Shown: positions 1 through 10,885 of the stretch, one piece after another | How the letters are laid out: each line of letters opens with the position of its first letter | How positions within the stretch are numbered: position 1 is the first letter of the stretch | DNA from: Gemmatimonadota bacterium | GTDB taxonomy: Bacteria > Gemmatimonadota > Gemmatimonadetes > Gemmatimonadales > GWC2-71-9 | Assembly: GCA_020350425.1 (NCBI GenBank) | Contig: CP070716.1 | Span: 53,407 to 101,258 of the forward strand | Direction of reading: 5' to 3' | Length of the DNA: 47,852 nt | Notes under the pieces: generated by a model | What the model was told of the DNA's origin: nothing | Database searches by the model: none | What the model saw: the letters and a program-made list of their open reading frames with translations, nothing else | Translations under genes and position numbers: made by a program

Positions 1-329
1 TTCAGCTTGTCGCGCAGCGTCTCGCCCTCGATGTAGGCCATGGCGAAGAACACGAACTCGCCCACCTCATCCACCGCGAAGATCGGCACGATGTTGGGGT
101 GGGACAGCTTGGCGGCCGTGCGCGCCTCACGCAGGAAGCGCTCGCGCAGGGTGGGGTGGAGCGCGAGCTCGGGCGGCAGCAGCTTGAGTGCCACCGGACG
201 GTCGAGTCGCACCTCGCGGGCGAGGTACACGATCCCCATGCCGCCCCGGCCTAACTCCCGTTCGAGGGAGTAGCGCCCGGCCAGTGCTTCCTGGAGCGCG
301 AGGAACTGTTGGTCGGGCTCGAGCGGCAT
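1..329 (-). CDS. Serine/threonine protein kinase, N-terminal part (truncated by window edge)
   Basis: Only the first 109 residues lie inside the window; the rest runs off the left end. They form the N-lobe of a Hanks-type protein kinase. A glycine-rich ATP loop (GRGGMG, residues 27-32) sits in an ELGRGGMGIVY context, followed by the ATP-anchoring lysine in VALKLL (K49) and a candidate C-helix glutamate (E68). HPNIV at about 78-81 is also typical. The start is the ATG at 327-329; no clear Shine-Dalgarno sequence precedes it, so the exact start is uncertain. It is divergent from ispF and is the only minus-strand gene left of position 18000. Substrate and C-terminal sensor domains cannot be seen. 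Confidence 0.85.
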   Translation of the reverse strand, partial: MPLEPDQQFLALQEALAGRYSLERELGRGGMGIVYLAREVRLDRPVALKLLPPELALHPTLRERFLREARTAAKLSHPNIVPIFAVDEVGEFVFFAMAYIEGETLRDKL

Positions 330-442
330 CGGAGAGACGATGGTGCGCGGAGCTAGTTCGGGCAAGGGTCGGACGGCGGGCTGGCCGGCACTGCGGTATC
401 GTTTCGCCGGTCGATGCCCTTCCGCCCCCTCGAAGAACCGCC

Positions 443-448
443 TATCAT
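443..448 (+). promoter_or_regulatory. Putative -10 element (TATCAT) of leaderless ispF promoter
   Basis: TATCAT ends six bases before the ispF ATG, so transcription would start at or next to the start codon. No Shine-Dalgarno sequence is present. No convincing -35 hexamer is seen 16-18 bases upstream. The same spacing recurs at kdsB, dapF, uvrC and the 98-residue protein. Confidence 0.5.
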
Positions 449-454
449 CCTGCC

Positions 455-934
455 ATGCGCCAACGCTTCGGAATCGGATTCGACTCGCACCTGTTCGTGC
501 AGAACCGCCCGCTGATCCTGGGCGGCGTGACGATCGAGCACTCCAAGGGGCTGAAGGGCCACTCCGACGGCGATGCGGTCGCGCACGCGGTCATCGACGC
601 GCTGCTGGGGGCCGCCGCCATGGGGGATATCGGCCGGCTCTTCCCAGACACGGACGAGCGCTGGAAGGGTGCCGACTCGATGCAGTTGCTCCGCGAGGTG
701 AAGCGACGCATCCTCGCGGCGAGTTACACGATCGTCAATGTGGACGCCACGGTCGTGACCGAGGAGCCCAAGCTCGCGCCGCACATCGACGAGATGCGCG
801 ACAACCTGTCCCGCGCGCTCGGCCTGCCCGTGACGGCGGTCTCCGTCAAGGCCAAGACCAACGAGAAGATGGACTCGGTGGGGCGGGGCAAGGGGCTGCA
901 GGTCTTCGCGGTCGCGTCGCTCGGAGGCGCGTAA
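455..934 (+). CDS. ispF: 2-C-methyl-D-erythritol 2,4-cyclodiphosphate synthase
   Basis: IspF cyclises CDP-methylerythritol 2-phosphate to the 2,4-cyclodiphosphate with loss of CMP, in the non-mevalonate isoprenoid pathway. The 159-residue protein has the usual family length. Metal ligands are visible: D10 and H12 in GIGFDSH and H44 in the GHSDGDAVAHAV stretch. FPDTD (63-67) is also typical. The reading frame stays open upstream, but homology begins at MRQRFGIGFDSH and a -10-like hexamer sits directly before this ATG. No ispD lies next to it. It heads a plus-strand run with dedA, xerD and the amidotransferase gene. Confidence 0.95.
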   Translation: MRQRFGIGFDSHLFVQNRPLILGGVTIEHSKGLKGHSDGDAVAHAVIDALLGAAAMGDIGRLFPDTDERWKGADSMQLLREVKRRILAASYTIVNVDATVVTEEPKLAPHIDEMRDNLSRALGLPVTAVSVKAKTNEKMDSVGRGKGLQVFAVASLGGA

Positions 935-935
935 C

Positions 936-1580
936 CTGCTCGACCAGGTCCTGCAGTGGTTGCTCGGCCTGCCGCCTGCGTGGATCTACTGGGCCATCGG
1001 GTGCCTCTCGGCGGTGGAGAACATCTTCCCGCCCGTGCCTGCGGACACGGCCGCGGCGCTGGGGGCGTACCTGTCCCAAAAAGGGACGCTTTCGGCCAAC
1101 GCCGTCTTCGGCATCACCTGGAGTGCCAACGTGGGTGGGGCGGTCGCGGTGTACCTGACGGGCCGCACCCTGGGTCGGCAGTTCTTCACCGGGGGCCTGG
1201 GGCGACGACTCCTCCATCCGAGGCGGCTGCGCCGCATCGAGCGACTGTACCGACGCTACGGGTCCGGCGGGATCTTCCTCAGCCGTTTCGTGCCGGGCGT
1301 GCGGGTGGTGGTGCCGGCCTTCGCCGGGATCGCGCACCTGAGCTGGCCCAGGGCGGTCATCCCGATGGCCGTGGCGTCCGCGATCTGGTATGGCGTGCTG
1401 GTGTTCACGGTGTCCCGCCTCGCCGGCCGGTTGGAGGACGTCGCGCGCATTCTCGTGGGGCTCAACTGGGGCATCGTGGCCGTGGCCGTGCTGTTCGCGG
1501 GGTTCGTGGCGTGGGTCGTCGTGGTTGGGCGGCGCCACTGGCACACCGACGAACATGCCATCCCGACCGAGCGAGAGTGA
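936..1580 (+). CDS. DedA family membrane protein
   Basis: An integral membrane protein of the DedA/SNARE-associated family, implicated in undecaprenyl-phosphate or phospholipid translocation and envelope integrity. It shows the N-terminal ENIFPPVPAD motif, a central FLSRFVPGVR-type motif with conserved arginines, and several hydrophobic segments ending in a long C-terminal helix. The start is debatable. The first conventional start is TTG at 960. However, a CTG at 936 is preceded by GGAGG (923-927) at eight-base spacing, and the residues it adds (LLDQVLQW) resemble the usual DedA N-terminus. From 936 the protein is 214 residues. It begins one base after the ispF stop. A second DedA gene lies at 19856-20515. 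Confidence 0.88.
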   Translation: MLDQVLQWLLGLPPAWIYWAIGCLSAVENIFPPVPADTAAALGAYLSQKGTLSANAVFGITWSANVGGAVAVYLTGRTLGRQFFTGGLGRRLLHPRRLRRIERLYRRYGSGGIFLSRFVPGVRVVVPAFAGIAHLSWPRAVIPMAVASAIWYGVLVFTVSRLAGRLEDVARILVGLNWGIVAVAVLFAGFVAWVVVVGRRHWHTDEHAIPTERE

Positions 1581-1581
1581 C

Positions 1582-2499
1582 GTGACGACGGCGCTGCAGG
1601 CTGATCTCGATCGCGCCTTCTGGGTGGAGGGATTCCAGGACTTCCTCGCGCTCGAGAGCGGGAACAGTCCGCACACGGTGGACAACTACACGCGCGACGT
1701 ACGACGGCTGGCCGTTTACGCCGTCTCGCGCGGGGTGAAGGACCCCGACGGAGTCTCGCCGCGGCTGCTGCGCGAGTTCGTGTACCACCTCAAGGACCTC
1801 GGCCTCGCGCCCGCCAGCATCCGGCGGCAGATATCGTCCTCCCGCACCTACTTTCGGTTCCTGGTGGCCGAGGGACACGCGATACGGGACCCCAGCGATC
1901 GGCTGGAGATGCCCAAGGCGTGGCGCAAGCTGCCCGAGGTGTTGTCGCACGATGAGCTCGAGGCGCTGCTGTCGGCTCCCAACCCCGACGAGGCGCTGGC
2001 ATGGAGGGACCGCGCGCTCCTCGAAGTCGCCTATGCCACGGGCGTGCGCGTCTCCGAGCTCGTCTCGCTCGGGATGCAGGACATCTGGTACGACGACGCG
2101 CTCGTCCGAGTGCTGGGGAAGGGAGGCAAGGAACGGCTCGTGCCCATAGGCCGCCGCGCGCTCGGGGCCGCGGCGCTCTACGCGCGCGAGATCCGTCCCA
2201 CCCTGGATCGCGGCGAGACGAAGGCGAGGTTCTTTCTCAACGCCCGGGGTCGACCCCTGACGCGGGTGGGGGCGTGGTCCATCATCAAGCGTTGTGCGCA
2301 GCGCGCCGGGTTGGACAAGCGCGTGAGCCCCCACACGCTGCGCCACACGTTCGCCACGCATCTGCTGGAAGGCGGCGCCGATCTCCGGGCGGTGCAAGAG
2401 ATGCTGGGGCACGCCGACCTCTCCACCACCCAGATCTATACGCACGTGGACCGTGAGTACCTGCGCAGCGTGCACAAGAACTACCACCCACGCGCCTGA
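1582..2499 (+). CDS. xerD: Tyrosine recombinase XerD/XerC (chromosome dimer resolution)
   Basis: A site-specific tyrosine recombinase of 305 residues that resolves chromosome dimers at dif. It has an N-terminal SAM-like core-binding domain (about 1-110) and a C-terminal catalytic domain. All catalytic residues can be placed: R156 (ATGVR), K180 (GKGGK), H251 and R254 (PHTLRH), H277 (LGHADL) and the nucleophile Y286 (IYTHV). The spacing matches E. coli XerD closely, hence the symbol, although XerC cannot be excluded. GTG 1582 follows the dedA stop by one base with GAGAG upstream; ATG 1555 is an in-frame alternative adding nine residues. The stop overlaps the next gene's ATG by one base. A dif-like target lies at 18055-18082. 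Confidence 0.93.
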   Translation: MTTALQADLDRAFWVEGFQDFLALESGNSPHTVDNYTRDVRRLAVYAVSRGVKDPDGVSPRLLREFVYHLKDLGLAPASIRRQISSSRTYFRFLVAEGHAIRDPSDRLEMPKAWRKLPEVLSHDELEALLSAPNPDEALAWRDRALLEVAYATGVRVSELVSLGMQDIWYDDALVRVLGKGGKERLVPIGRRALGAAALYAREIRPTLDRGETKARFFLNARGRPLTRVGAWSIIKRCAQRAGLDKRVSPHTLRHTFATHLLEGGADLRAVQEMLGHADLSTTQIYTHVDREYLRSVHKNYHPRA

Positions 2500-3098
2500 T
2501 GATCTTCGTCCTCGACAACTACGACTCCTTCACCTACAACCTGGTCCAGTACCTGGGGGAGTTGGGGGCGGAGCCGGTCGTGCGACGCAACGACCAGGTC
2601 AGTGTCGACGAGGTCGAGGCACTCGGACCGGCCGGGGTCGTGATCTCACCGGGCCCTGGGCAGCCGCGGGACGCCGGCATCAGCGTGCCGCTCATCAGGG
2701 CGCTGGCCGGCCGGCGGCCCATGCTGGGCGTCTGTCTCGGGCATCAGGCCGTGGCGGAGGCGTTCGGCGGGCGCATCGTGCCGGCCGGGCACCTGATGCA
2801 CGGCAAGACGTCGCCGGTGGCTCACACCGCGCACGGCGTGTTCCGGAGCGTGCCGTCGCCCCTCACCGCCATGCGGTACCACTCGCTCGTGGTGGAGCGC
2901 GCCAGCCTGCCGGCGGAGCTCGTGGTGACCGCCTGGACGGAGCCTACTCCCGACGGGGGTGAGATCATGGGGTTGGAGCATCGCGAGCTGCCCGTCTACG
3001 GAGTCCAGTTCCATCCAGAGTCGATCGCCACCGACGCGGGCAAGCAGATCATCCAGAACTTCCTCGAGATCGTGACAGCAGAGAGCGGGCGCGGGTAG
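2499..3098 (+). CDS. trpG: Anthranilate/aminodeoxychorismate synthase glutamine amidotransferase subunit
   Basis: A class I glutamine amidotransferase that supplies ammonia to the chorismate-converting partner (TrpE or PabB) in tryptophan or folate synthesis. The 199-residue length is typical of TrpG/PabA. It shows the [10 protein letters not shown] start, the oxyanion region SPGPGQP, the nucleophile C79 in GVCLGHQ, and H172/E174 in FHPES. No trpE or pabB is in the window, so the protein may serve both pathways. The ATG overlaps the xerD stop (TGATG). A small GC hairpin spans the stop codon (3085-3103) but has no T tract. Confidence 0.93.
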   Translation: MIFVLDNYDSFTYNLVQYLGELGAEPVVRRNDQVSVDEVEALGPAGVVISPGPGQPRDAGISVPLIRALAGRRPMLGVCLGHQAVAEAFGGRIVPAGHLMHGKTSPVAHTAHGVFRSVPSPLTAMRYHSLVVERASLPAELVVTAWTEPTPDGGEIMGLEHRELPVYGVQFHPESIATDAGKQIIQNFLEIVTAESGRG

Positions 3099-3219
3099 CC
3101 CGCCGCACCCACACCGGTCCCCCCGCGCGTTCGCCAGGGATGCGCCCCAGCCATCTAAGCGATTATCGGGCAATAGGTTATACGGTACGTCGCCGGCCCG
3201 GCCCGGCTTGGCACGAGTT

Positions 3220-3248
3220 TTGACAGAGACCCCGGGGCGATGTTAGTT
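3220..3248 (+). promoter_or_regulatory. Sigma-70-type promoter of kdsB, likely leaderless
   Basis: A perfect TTGACA (3220-3225) is followed after 17 bases by TTAGTT (3243-3248). The expected start of transcription, about seven bases further on, coincides with the GTG at 3255. The layout therefore predicts a leaderless kdsB message and favours GTG 3255 over the upstream ATG 3240, which lies inside the promoter spacer. Confidence 0.65.
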
Positions 3249-3254
3249 TTCGCC

Positions 3255-5638
<2,384 letters not shown>

Positions 5639-5639
5639 C

Positions 5640-6464
5640 ATGACGACCTTCTGGTCACCGGCGCCGATGCTCGTCGCGGGCCCGTGCGTGGTGGAGAGTG
5701 ATGCGATCAACCGCGTGATCGCCGCCCAGTTGGCCGAGCTGTCCTCGAAGCTCGGCCTTCGTGTCGTGTACAAAGCGAGCTTCGACAAGGCCAACCGGGC
5801 CAGCGGCGCGGCCCCGCGGGGACCGGGCATCGAGCGGGGGCTCGAGGCGTTGGCGCGGGTGCGAGAGGAGAGCGGCTTGCCGGTGCTCAGCGACGTACAC
5901 GAGGCATGGCAGGCGGAGCGAGCCGCCGAGGTCGTGGATGCACTCCAGGTGCCGGCGTTCCTCTGTCGGCAGACCGATCTGCTGCGAGCGGTCGGAGCCA
6001 CCGGCCGGCCCGTCAACATCAAGAAGGGACAGTGGATGTCGGCGGAGGCCATGCATGGCGCGGTGCAGAAGGTGCGCAACGCAGGCGCGTCGGACGTCGC
6101 GGTGACGGAACGGGGCACGTTCTTCGGGTATGGCGACCTCGTCGTGGACATGCGGAACTTCCAGCGGCTCAAGCGGGTGACGGGCGCGACGGTGCTGTTC
6201 GACGCCACCCACGCCGTGCAGCGTCCGGGGCAGGGGGTGGGTGGCGTGAGCGGCGGCGATCGGGAGCAGATTCCGCCGCTCCTCCTCGCCGCCGCGGGCG
6301 CGGGGGCGGACGGGTTCTTCTTGGAGACGCATCCCGCTCCCGAGACCGCGCCGAGTGACGGCGCCAGCATGTGGCCGCTGGGCGACCTCGTTCCCCTAGT
6401 CGAGCGTGCGCTGGACGTGTGGCACGCCGCACGAGAGAAGGGAGCCGTGCCGTGGTCACGTTGA
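5640..6464 (+). CDS. kdsA: 3-deoxy-8-phosphooctulonate synthase (Kdo-8-phosphate synthase)
   Basis: KdsA condenses phosphoenolpyruvate with arabinose 5-phosphate to Kdo-8-phosphate. The 274-residue protein shows the family motifs: the AGPCVVES start, YKASFDKANR, RGPG, VLSDVHE, LCRQTDL, NIKKGQ and FDATHAVQRPGQ, ending with the ETHPAPETAPSDG segment. It starts one base after the pyrG stop and overlaps the beginning of lptC. Neither the Kdo-8-phosphate phosphatase (kdsC) nor the arabinose-5-phosphate isomerase (kdsD) is in the window. Confidence 0.97.
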   Translation: MTTFWSPAPMLVAGPCVVESDAINRVIAAQLAELSSKLGLRVVYKASFDKANRASGAAPRGPGIERGLEALARVREESGLPVLSDVHEAWQAERAAEVVDALQVPAFLCRQTDLLRAVGATGRPVNIKKGQWMSAEAMHGAVQKVRNAGASDVAVTERGTFFGYGDLVVDMRNFQRLKRVTGATVLFDATHAVQRPGQGVGGVSGGDREQIPPLLLAAAGAGADGFFLETHPAPETAPSDGASMWPLGDLVPLVERALDVWHAAREKGAVPWSR

Positions 6465-7003
6465 ACGTAGCCCCGTACGTGGTGGCCGGCGGCCTGCTGC
6501 TCGCCGCGGCCGCGTGCAAGGGGAGCGGCGAGCCGCCGACGACCCTGGCGGCCCAGGACACGGCCGACCAGGTGCTCTATGGATTCGAGCACAACGTGAC
6601 CGTCGACGGCGTGTTCCGCGCCCGACTCACCGCCGACACGGCGTTCCTCTACCAGGGGACGCAGACCGCCCTCCTCTATGGTCTGCAGGTACGCTTCTAC
6701 TCGCCGGAGGGCGAGCTCACCTCGACGGTGACCGCAAACGACGGGACGTACGACTGGCGCACCGGGGACATGGAGGCTCGCGGCGACGTCGTCGCCGAGA
6801 CGCCGGACGACCGCGTTTTGACAACGACGATCCTGCGCTACGTCCGCCGCGAAGACACCATCGCGGGGCCCGAGGCCTTCGTCTTCGATGCTCCGGATCA
6901 GCACCTCGAGGGTGACGGCTTCACGGCCGATCCCAACTTCACCAACGTGGAGACGCAAAACCCGCGGAGTGGACGGGTGGGCGAGCTGGACGTGAGGAGA
7001 TAA
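6452..7003 (+). CDS. lptC: LptC-like LPS export protein, predicted lipoprotein
   Basis: Probably the periplasmic LptC component that hands LPS from the LptBFG exporter to LptA. The assignment rests on length (about 183 residues), a beta-rich body with the pattern GLQVRFYSPEGELTSTV, and position between kdsA and the OstA-like and lptB genes. Instead of the usual transmembrane anchor it has a lipobox (LAAAAC, cysteine at residue 22), so it may be lipid-anchored. GTG 6452 has AAGGGAG (6438-6444) at seven-base spacing. GTG 6419 would give a signal peptide with a basic n-region and is a real alternative. The end of kdsA overlaps it. Confidence 0.8.
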   Translation: MVTLNVAPYVVAGGLLLAAAACKGSGEPPTTLAAQDTADQVLYGFEHNVTVDGVFRARLTADTAFLYQGTQTALLYGLQVRFYSPEGELTSTVTANDGTYDWRTGDMEARGDVVAETPDDRVLTTTILRYVRREDTIAGPEAFVFDAPDQHLEGDGFTADPNFTNVETQNPRSGRVGELDVRR

Positions 7004-7005
7004 CG

Positions 7006-8271
7006 ATGGGCCCGGCCCGGATCGGTGCGCTGCTGGTGACGTTCCTCGCGCTGCCGCACGTCGGGAGGGCGCAGGGCCCCAGCACGTGCCGGCCACAGCT
7101 GGACAGCGCGCGGATCGGGCGGCACGTCGAGATCGCTCCCGGGCAATTCCACCAGTTCGGGGGCGGTGGCGTGTTCGCGCGCTGTCTCGACCAACCGACC
7201 ACCATGCAGGCGGACAGCGTCGCCTGGTTCTCGGAACAGGATCTCATGGAGTTCATCGGGTCGGTTCGGTTCCAGGATTCCACGGTGTTCTTGGATGCAG
7301 ACCGGGCCCGCTACCATCCGACGGCGGAGCGTCTCGAGGCCTACGGCAGCGTGCGCCTCGAGAACCAGTCGACCGGTGCGGTGTTGGAGGGTCCCAATCT
7401 CCTCTACCTGCGCGCCGTGACCGGCCTGCGTGACACGTCGGAGCTCTACGCCGTCGACCGCCCGCTCGTCGAGTACCGGCCCACGCGCGATCCGAGCGCG
7501 GTGCCATACGTCATTCGCGGCGACCATGTGCGACTGCAGGGCGACTCGGACGCCTGGGCGGGCGGGGACGTGACCATCGACCGCGAGGATTTCGCGGCGG
7601 TGGGCGACAGCGCCACCCTCGAGATGAACCTCGGGCGTGGCGTGCTCATCGGGCACGCCCAGGTGGCGGGCACCGATTCGGGAGGGTACACGATCTCGGG
7701 GGATCGCGTGGCGTTCCGGCTGACGGATGACGAGCTGAGCTGGGTCCAGGCGCAGCGCAACGCGCGTGCACGCAGCGCGGAGTGGCGTGTCGCGGGTGAC
7801 ACGATCGAGTTCAATGTGGCGGAGGACATGGTGCAGGGTGGCTCAGTGTGGGGTGATTCGACGCGCTCGTGGGCTCGGTCGGCGCAGTACGCCATCGAGG
7901 CCGACTCGCTGGCCATCGACAGCCCCGACCAGCTGTTGACCGAGGTGCGCAGCTTCGGGATCGCGAAGGCCACGTCGATGCTGGACACGCTCAGTGTCGA
8001 GCCGGACTGGATGGCTGGCGACACCCTCGTGGCGCGGTTCGACGATGCGCCGTCGGGGCGCCGCATCATCGTGTTGCTGGAGGCGCGGGGCAGCGCACAG
8101 GCCTTCTACAACATCTATGAGAGTCCCTTGCGGATTGGCCCGCCCTCGATCAATTACTCCCGAGGCAAGCGCATCACCGCCCACTTCCGCGAGGACATGC
8201 TCGAGCGGGTGGACGTCCTCGAGGCGGCGGACGGCGTGTACCTGGAGCCTGCCGGGAGGAGGCGCCCGTGA
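7006..8271 (+). CDS. OstA/LptA-like outer-membrane LPS transport protein
   Basis: A 421-residue exported protein with an N-terminal signal peptide (cleavage likely near GRAQG, residues 20-24). The body has repeated short beta-strand units of the OstA/LptA jellyroll type, for example the MQADSVAWFSEQDLMEFIGSV and FLDADRARYHPTAERLEAYG regions. The C-terminal part contains SINYSRGKRITAHF and DGVYLEP, resembling OstA-like proteins longer than ordinary LptA. It probably forms part of the periplasmic LPS bridge between LptC and LptD. ATG 7006 has GAGGAG upstream and the stop overlaps lptB (GTGA). No lptD or lptFG is visible here. Confidence 0.78.
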   Translation: MGPARIGALLVTFLALPHVGRAQGPSTCRPQLDSARIGRHVEIAPGQFHQFGGGGVFARCLDQPTTMQADSVAWFSEQDLMEFIGSVRFQDSTVFLDADRARYHPTAERLEAYGSVRLENQSTGAVLEGPNLLYLRAVTGLRDTSELYAVDRPLVEYRPTRDPSAVPYVIRGDHVRLQGDSDAWAGGDVTIDREDFAAVGDSATLEMNLGRGVLIGHAQVAGTDSGGYTISGDRVAFRLTDDELSWVQAQRNARARSAEWRVAGDTIEFNVAEDMVQGGSVWGDSTRSWARSAQYAIEADSLAIDSPDQLLTEVRSFGIAKATSMLDTLSVEPDWMAGDTLVARFDDAPSGRRIIVLLEARGSAQAFYNIYESPLRIGPPSINYSRGKRITAHFREDMLERVDVLEAADGVYLEPAGRRRP

Positions 8272-9446
8272 TCAAGGTGTTGCGGCAGGAGTTGGCCGGG
8301 CGTGATCCATCGCTACCGCTCGCAGTGGCGGCGCTGCTCGACCGGGCGGACGAGCGCGGCAGCGCAACCTTTCGTGACCTCGCCATAGCGTATCGGGAGC
8401 ACCACCTCGAGCTGCACCGCCGCGAATACGGAGAAGCGACCCGGCAGCGCGGTACGCTCTCGGTCGACGAGGCGCGGCGCCACTTGCAGACGTCGGTGCT
8501 GCCGCGGCTGGCCGGCGCCGGAGTGCTCGAGTCCCTGCCGCCGAGCCCGGGCGACGAGGACGCGGTACGGCTGCGAGAGGAGCTGTGGCGCTGGGTGCAG
8601 CCGGAAGCCTCGGCGACGCGCGGCGAGCTGATGGAGATGGCGCTCACGGCCCTGAAGGCCGCCGAAGGCCTGAGTACGGCGGCGGCCGCGATGGGGAGCA
8701 CCCTCGTGGCCAAGGGCCTCACCAAGTCGTACCGCCGCCGCCGGGTTGTGGACAACGTGGACCTGGAGGTGAACCAGGGGCAGATCGTGGGCCTCCTCGG
8801 TCCCAACGGTGCGGGGAAGACCACGTCGTTCTACATGATGGTGGGTCTGGTCCGGCCGGAGGCGGGCCGCATCCACCTCGACGGGAACGACATCTCGTCG
8901 CTTCCGATGTACCAGCGCGCCCGGCTGGGGATCGGCTATCTGGCCCAGGAGCCGTCGATCTTCCGGAAGCTCACTGTGGAAGACAACGTCATGGCGATCC
9001 TCGAGACGTTGCCGCTGTCCGACGCTGAGCGTCGGGAGCGGCTCGACGATCTGCTGGACGATCTCTCCATCAAGCACCTCCGTGACACGCGGGCGTACAA
9101 GCTCTCCGGAGGTGAGCGGCGCCGCCTCGAGATCACCCGCGCGCTGGTGACACGGCCCAAGTTCCTGCTGCTCGACGAGCCGTTCACGGGTGTGGACCCG
9201 ATCGCGGTGGCCGACATTCAGACGATCGTGGCCGGGCTGCGGCGCCGCGGCATCGGTGTCCTCATCACCGACCACAACGTGGAACAGACGCTCGACATCG
9301 TGGACCGGGCGTACATCATGTTCGAGGGCAGGGTCCAGGTGTCCGGGACGGTGCGGGAGCTGGTGTTCAACGACAAGGTGGCGGACCTGTATCTCGGGCC
9401 CACGCTCACCGCACGGCTGAGGGATCGACTGGGAGCGGTGGTGTGA
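8268..9446 (+). CDS. lptB: LPS export ABC transporter ATPase LptB with a novel N-terminal extension
   Basis: Residues 142-392 are a complete LptB ATPase, which powers LPS extraction from the inner membrane. Visible motifs are Walker A GPNGAGKTT (178-186), the Q-loop region YLAQEPSIF, signature LSGGERRR, Walker B FLLLDEPFTGVDP and the H-loop ITDHNVE. Residues 1-141 form an extra, mostly helical, charged region that I do not recognise. GTG 8268 has a very strong Shine-Dalgarno (GGAGGAGG, five-base spacing), while the internal ATG 8691 has none, so the extension is probably translated and fused. It overlaps the OstA-like stop and the rpoN start. Confidence 0.93.
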   Translation: MIKVLRQELAGRDPSLPLAVAALLDRADERGSATFRDLAIAYREHHLELHRREYGEATRQRGTLSVDEARRHLQTSVLPRLAGAGVLESLPPSPGDEDAVRLREELWRWVQPEASATRGELMEMALTALKAAEGLSTAAAAMGSTLVAKGLTKSYRRRRVVDNVDLEVNQGQIVGLLGPNGAGKTTSFYMMVGLVRPEAGRIHLDGNDISSLPMYQRARLGIGYLAQEPSIFRKLTVEDNVMAILETLPLSDAERRERLDDLLDDLSIKHLRDTRAYKLSGGERRRLEITRALVTRPKFLLLDEPFTGVDPIAVADIQTIVAGLRRRGIGVLITDHNVEQTLDIVDRAYIMFEGRVQVSGTVRELVFNDKVADLYLGPTLTARLRDRLGAVV

Positions 9447-10885
9447 AGACCTCGTTGCAGCAGAGTGCGGCTCTGAGGCAAGAGCTGCGGATGAATCCTC
9501 GCCTGTACCAGGCGATGGATCTGCTGTACATGCCCCTGCTGGATCTGCAACAGCATCTCAAGGCGGAACTCGAGATCAACCCCTTTTTGGAGCTCGCCGA
9601 GAGCGATGAGCCCGATCCGGTGGAGGCGTCGGAGGAAGAGGCGGAGAAGCCCGAGAAGGACTCCACCGACGAGGTCGACTGGGAGGACATCATTCTGGAC
9701 GGCTTCGAGGTGGGCGGCGCCCGGCCCGAGTACGAGGAGCGCGAGCTCTATCGACCCGTGGCGGTCGAGATGCGCTCGCTGGCGGATCACCTGCGCGACC
9801 AGCTCCAGATGCTCGATCTCACGGAGCGGCAGCTTCTCTTCGCCGACGAGTTCGTCGGGAACATCGGGGACGACGGCTACCTGCGCGCCACGCTCGAGGA
9901 GATTCTGCAGGGCGCGAACAGCGGTGGCTGGCAGAGCGAGGCCGACGACGACACGAGCCAGCCGTACGTGATGGAGGAGGCCGAGGAAATGCTGCGCATC
10001 ATGCAACGCCTCGACCCCCCCGGCATCGCTGCGCGCGACTTGAGGGAATGCCTGCTGCTACAGCTTGACGGGGGCGAGGAGGAACCGTCGCTGGCGTACC
10101 GTCTGGTGAGCGAGGCGTTCGATGATCTCATCAACCACCGCTGGACGGAGCTGGCCAAGCGATACGGCGTCGAGCCGAAGGCGGTGCAGGCAGCGGCCGA
10201 CGAGCTGGCGCGGCTGGATCCCAAGCCGGGCCTGCAATTCGCGCAGAGCGGTGAGGAGTATGTGGTTCCCGATCTCGTGGTGCAGAAGATCGATGGGGAG
10301 TACCGCGTGTTTCTGAACGACGGGGGGGTGCCACGGCTGCGAATCAGCAAGGTCTACCAGGACATCGCGGGCGACAAGAAGAAGTTCGTGGGTGAGAACC
10401 GCGAGTTCATCACGCAGAAACTGAACAGCGCCACGTGGCTGATCCAGGCCATCGAGCAGCGTCGCCAGACGATGCTCAAGGTGATGCACTTCATCGTAGA
10501 CCGTCAGCGGGAGTTCTTCGAGAAAGGGGTGGAGCAGCTCAAGCCGCTCACCCTGCGGGAGGTGGCCGAAGTCGTGGAAATGCACGAGTCGACGGTGAGT
10601 CGCGTGACGAGCCAGAAGTACGTGCAGACCCCCCGCGGCGTGTACCCGCTCAAGTTCTTCTTCTCCAGTAGCCTCGGGACCACCACGGGCGAGGATGCCA
10701 GCTCGCGCGCCGTCAAGGCGCAGATCGCGAAGATCTTGTCGGACGAAGATCCGGGCCGCCCGCTCACCGACGCCGCGGTCGTCGAGCAGCTCAAGCAGCG
10801 CGGCGTCCGCATCGCCCGGCGGACGGTGGCGAAGTATCGAGAGCAACTGGGTATCCTTCCCGCCAGAATGCGGAAGCGCGTATGA
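9443..10885 (+). CDS. rpoN: RNA polymerase sigma-54 factor
   Basis: Sigma-54 directs RNA polymerase to -24/-12 promoters and needs an AAA+ activator. The 480-residue protein has the glutamine/leucine-rich region I (QELRMNPRLYQAMDLLYMPLL), an acidic region II (about 50-80) and the core-binding and DNA-binding domains. The C-terminal RpoN box is intact as ARRTVAKYRE, followed by QLGILPARMRKR. GTG 9443 overlaps the lptB stop. The lptC-lptA-lptB-rpoN order is the one familiar from Proteobacteria, but the usual hpf gene is replaced by a glycosyltransferase. Confidence 0.97.
   Translation: MKTSLQQSAALRQELRMNPRLYQAMDLLYMPLLDLQQHLKAELEINPFLELAESDEPDPVEASEEEAEKPEKDSTDEVDWEDIILDGFEVGGARPEYEERELYRPVAVEMRSLADHLRDQLQMLDLTERQLLFADEFVGNIGDDGYLRATLEEILQGANSGGWQSEADDDTSQPYVMEEAEEMLRIMQRLDPPGIAARDLRECLLLQLDGGEEEPSLAYRLVSEAFDDLINHRWTELAKRYGVEPKAVQAAADELARLDPKPGLQFAQSGEEYVVPDLVVQKIDGEYRVFLNDGGVPRLRISKVYQDIAGDKKKFVGENREFITQKLNSATWLIQAIEQRRQTMLKVMHFIVDRQREFFEKGVEQLKPLTLREVAEVVEMHESTVSRVTSQKYVQTPRGVYPLKFFFSSSLGTTTGEDASSRAVKAQIAKILSDEDPGRPLTDAAVVEQLKQRGVRIARRTVAKYREQLGILPARMRKRV

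Noticed and set aside
188..454. Long N-terminal extension of ispF
   Set aside because: The frame is open but the added residues are arginine/proline-rich and unlike any IspF. The ATG at 455 gives the family length and conserved start.
3085..3103. Terminator after the trpG/pabA-type gene
   Set aside because: A six-base GC stem over the stop codon with no T run is too weak to call.
3207..3226. Sigma-54-like -24/-12 promoter (TGGCAC-N5-TTGAC) upstream of kdsB
   Set aside because: The -12 element has GA instead of the near-invariant GC, and the same bases form a perfect TTGACA with a well-spaced -10. The sigma-70 reading is better.
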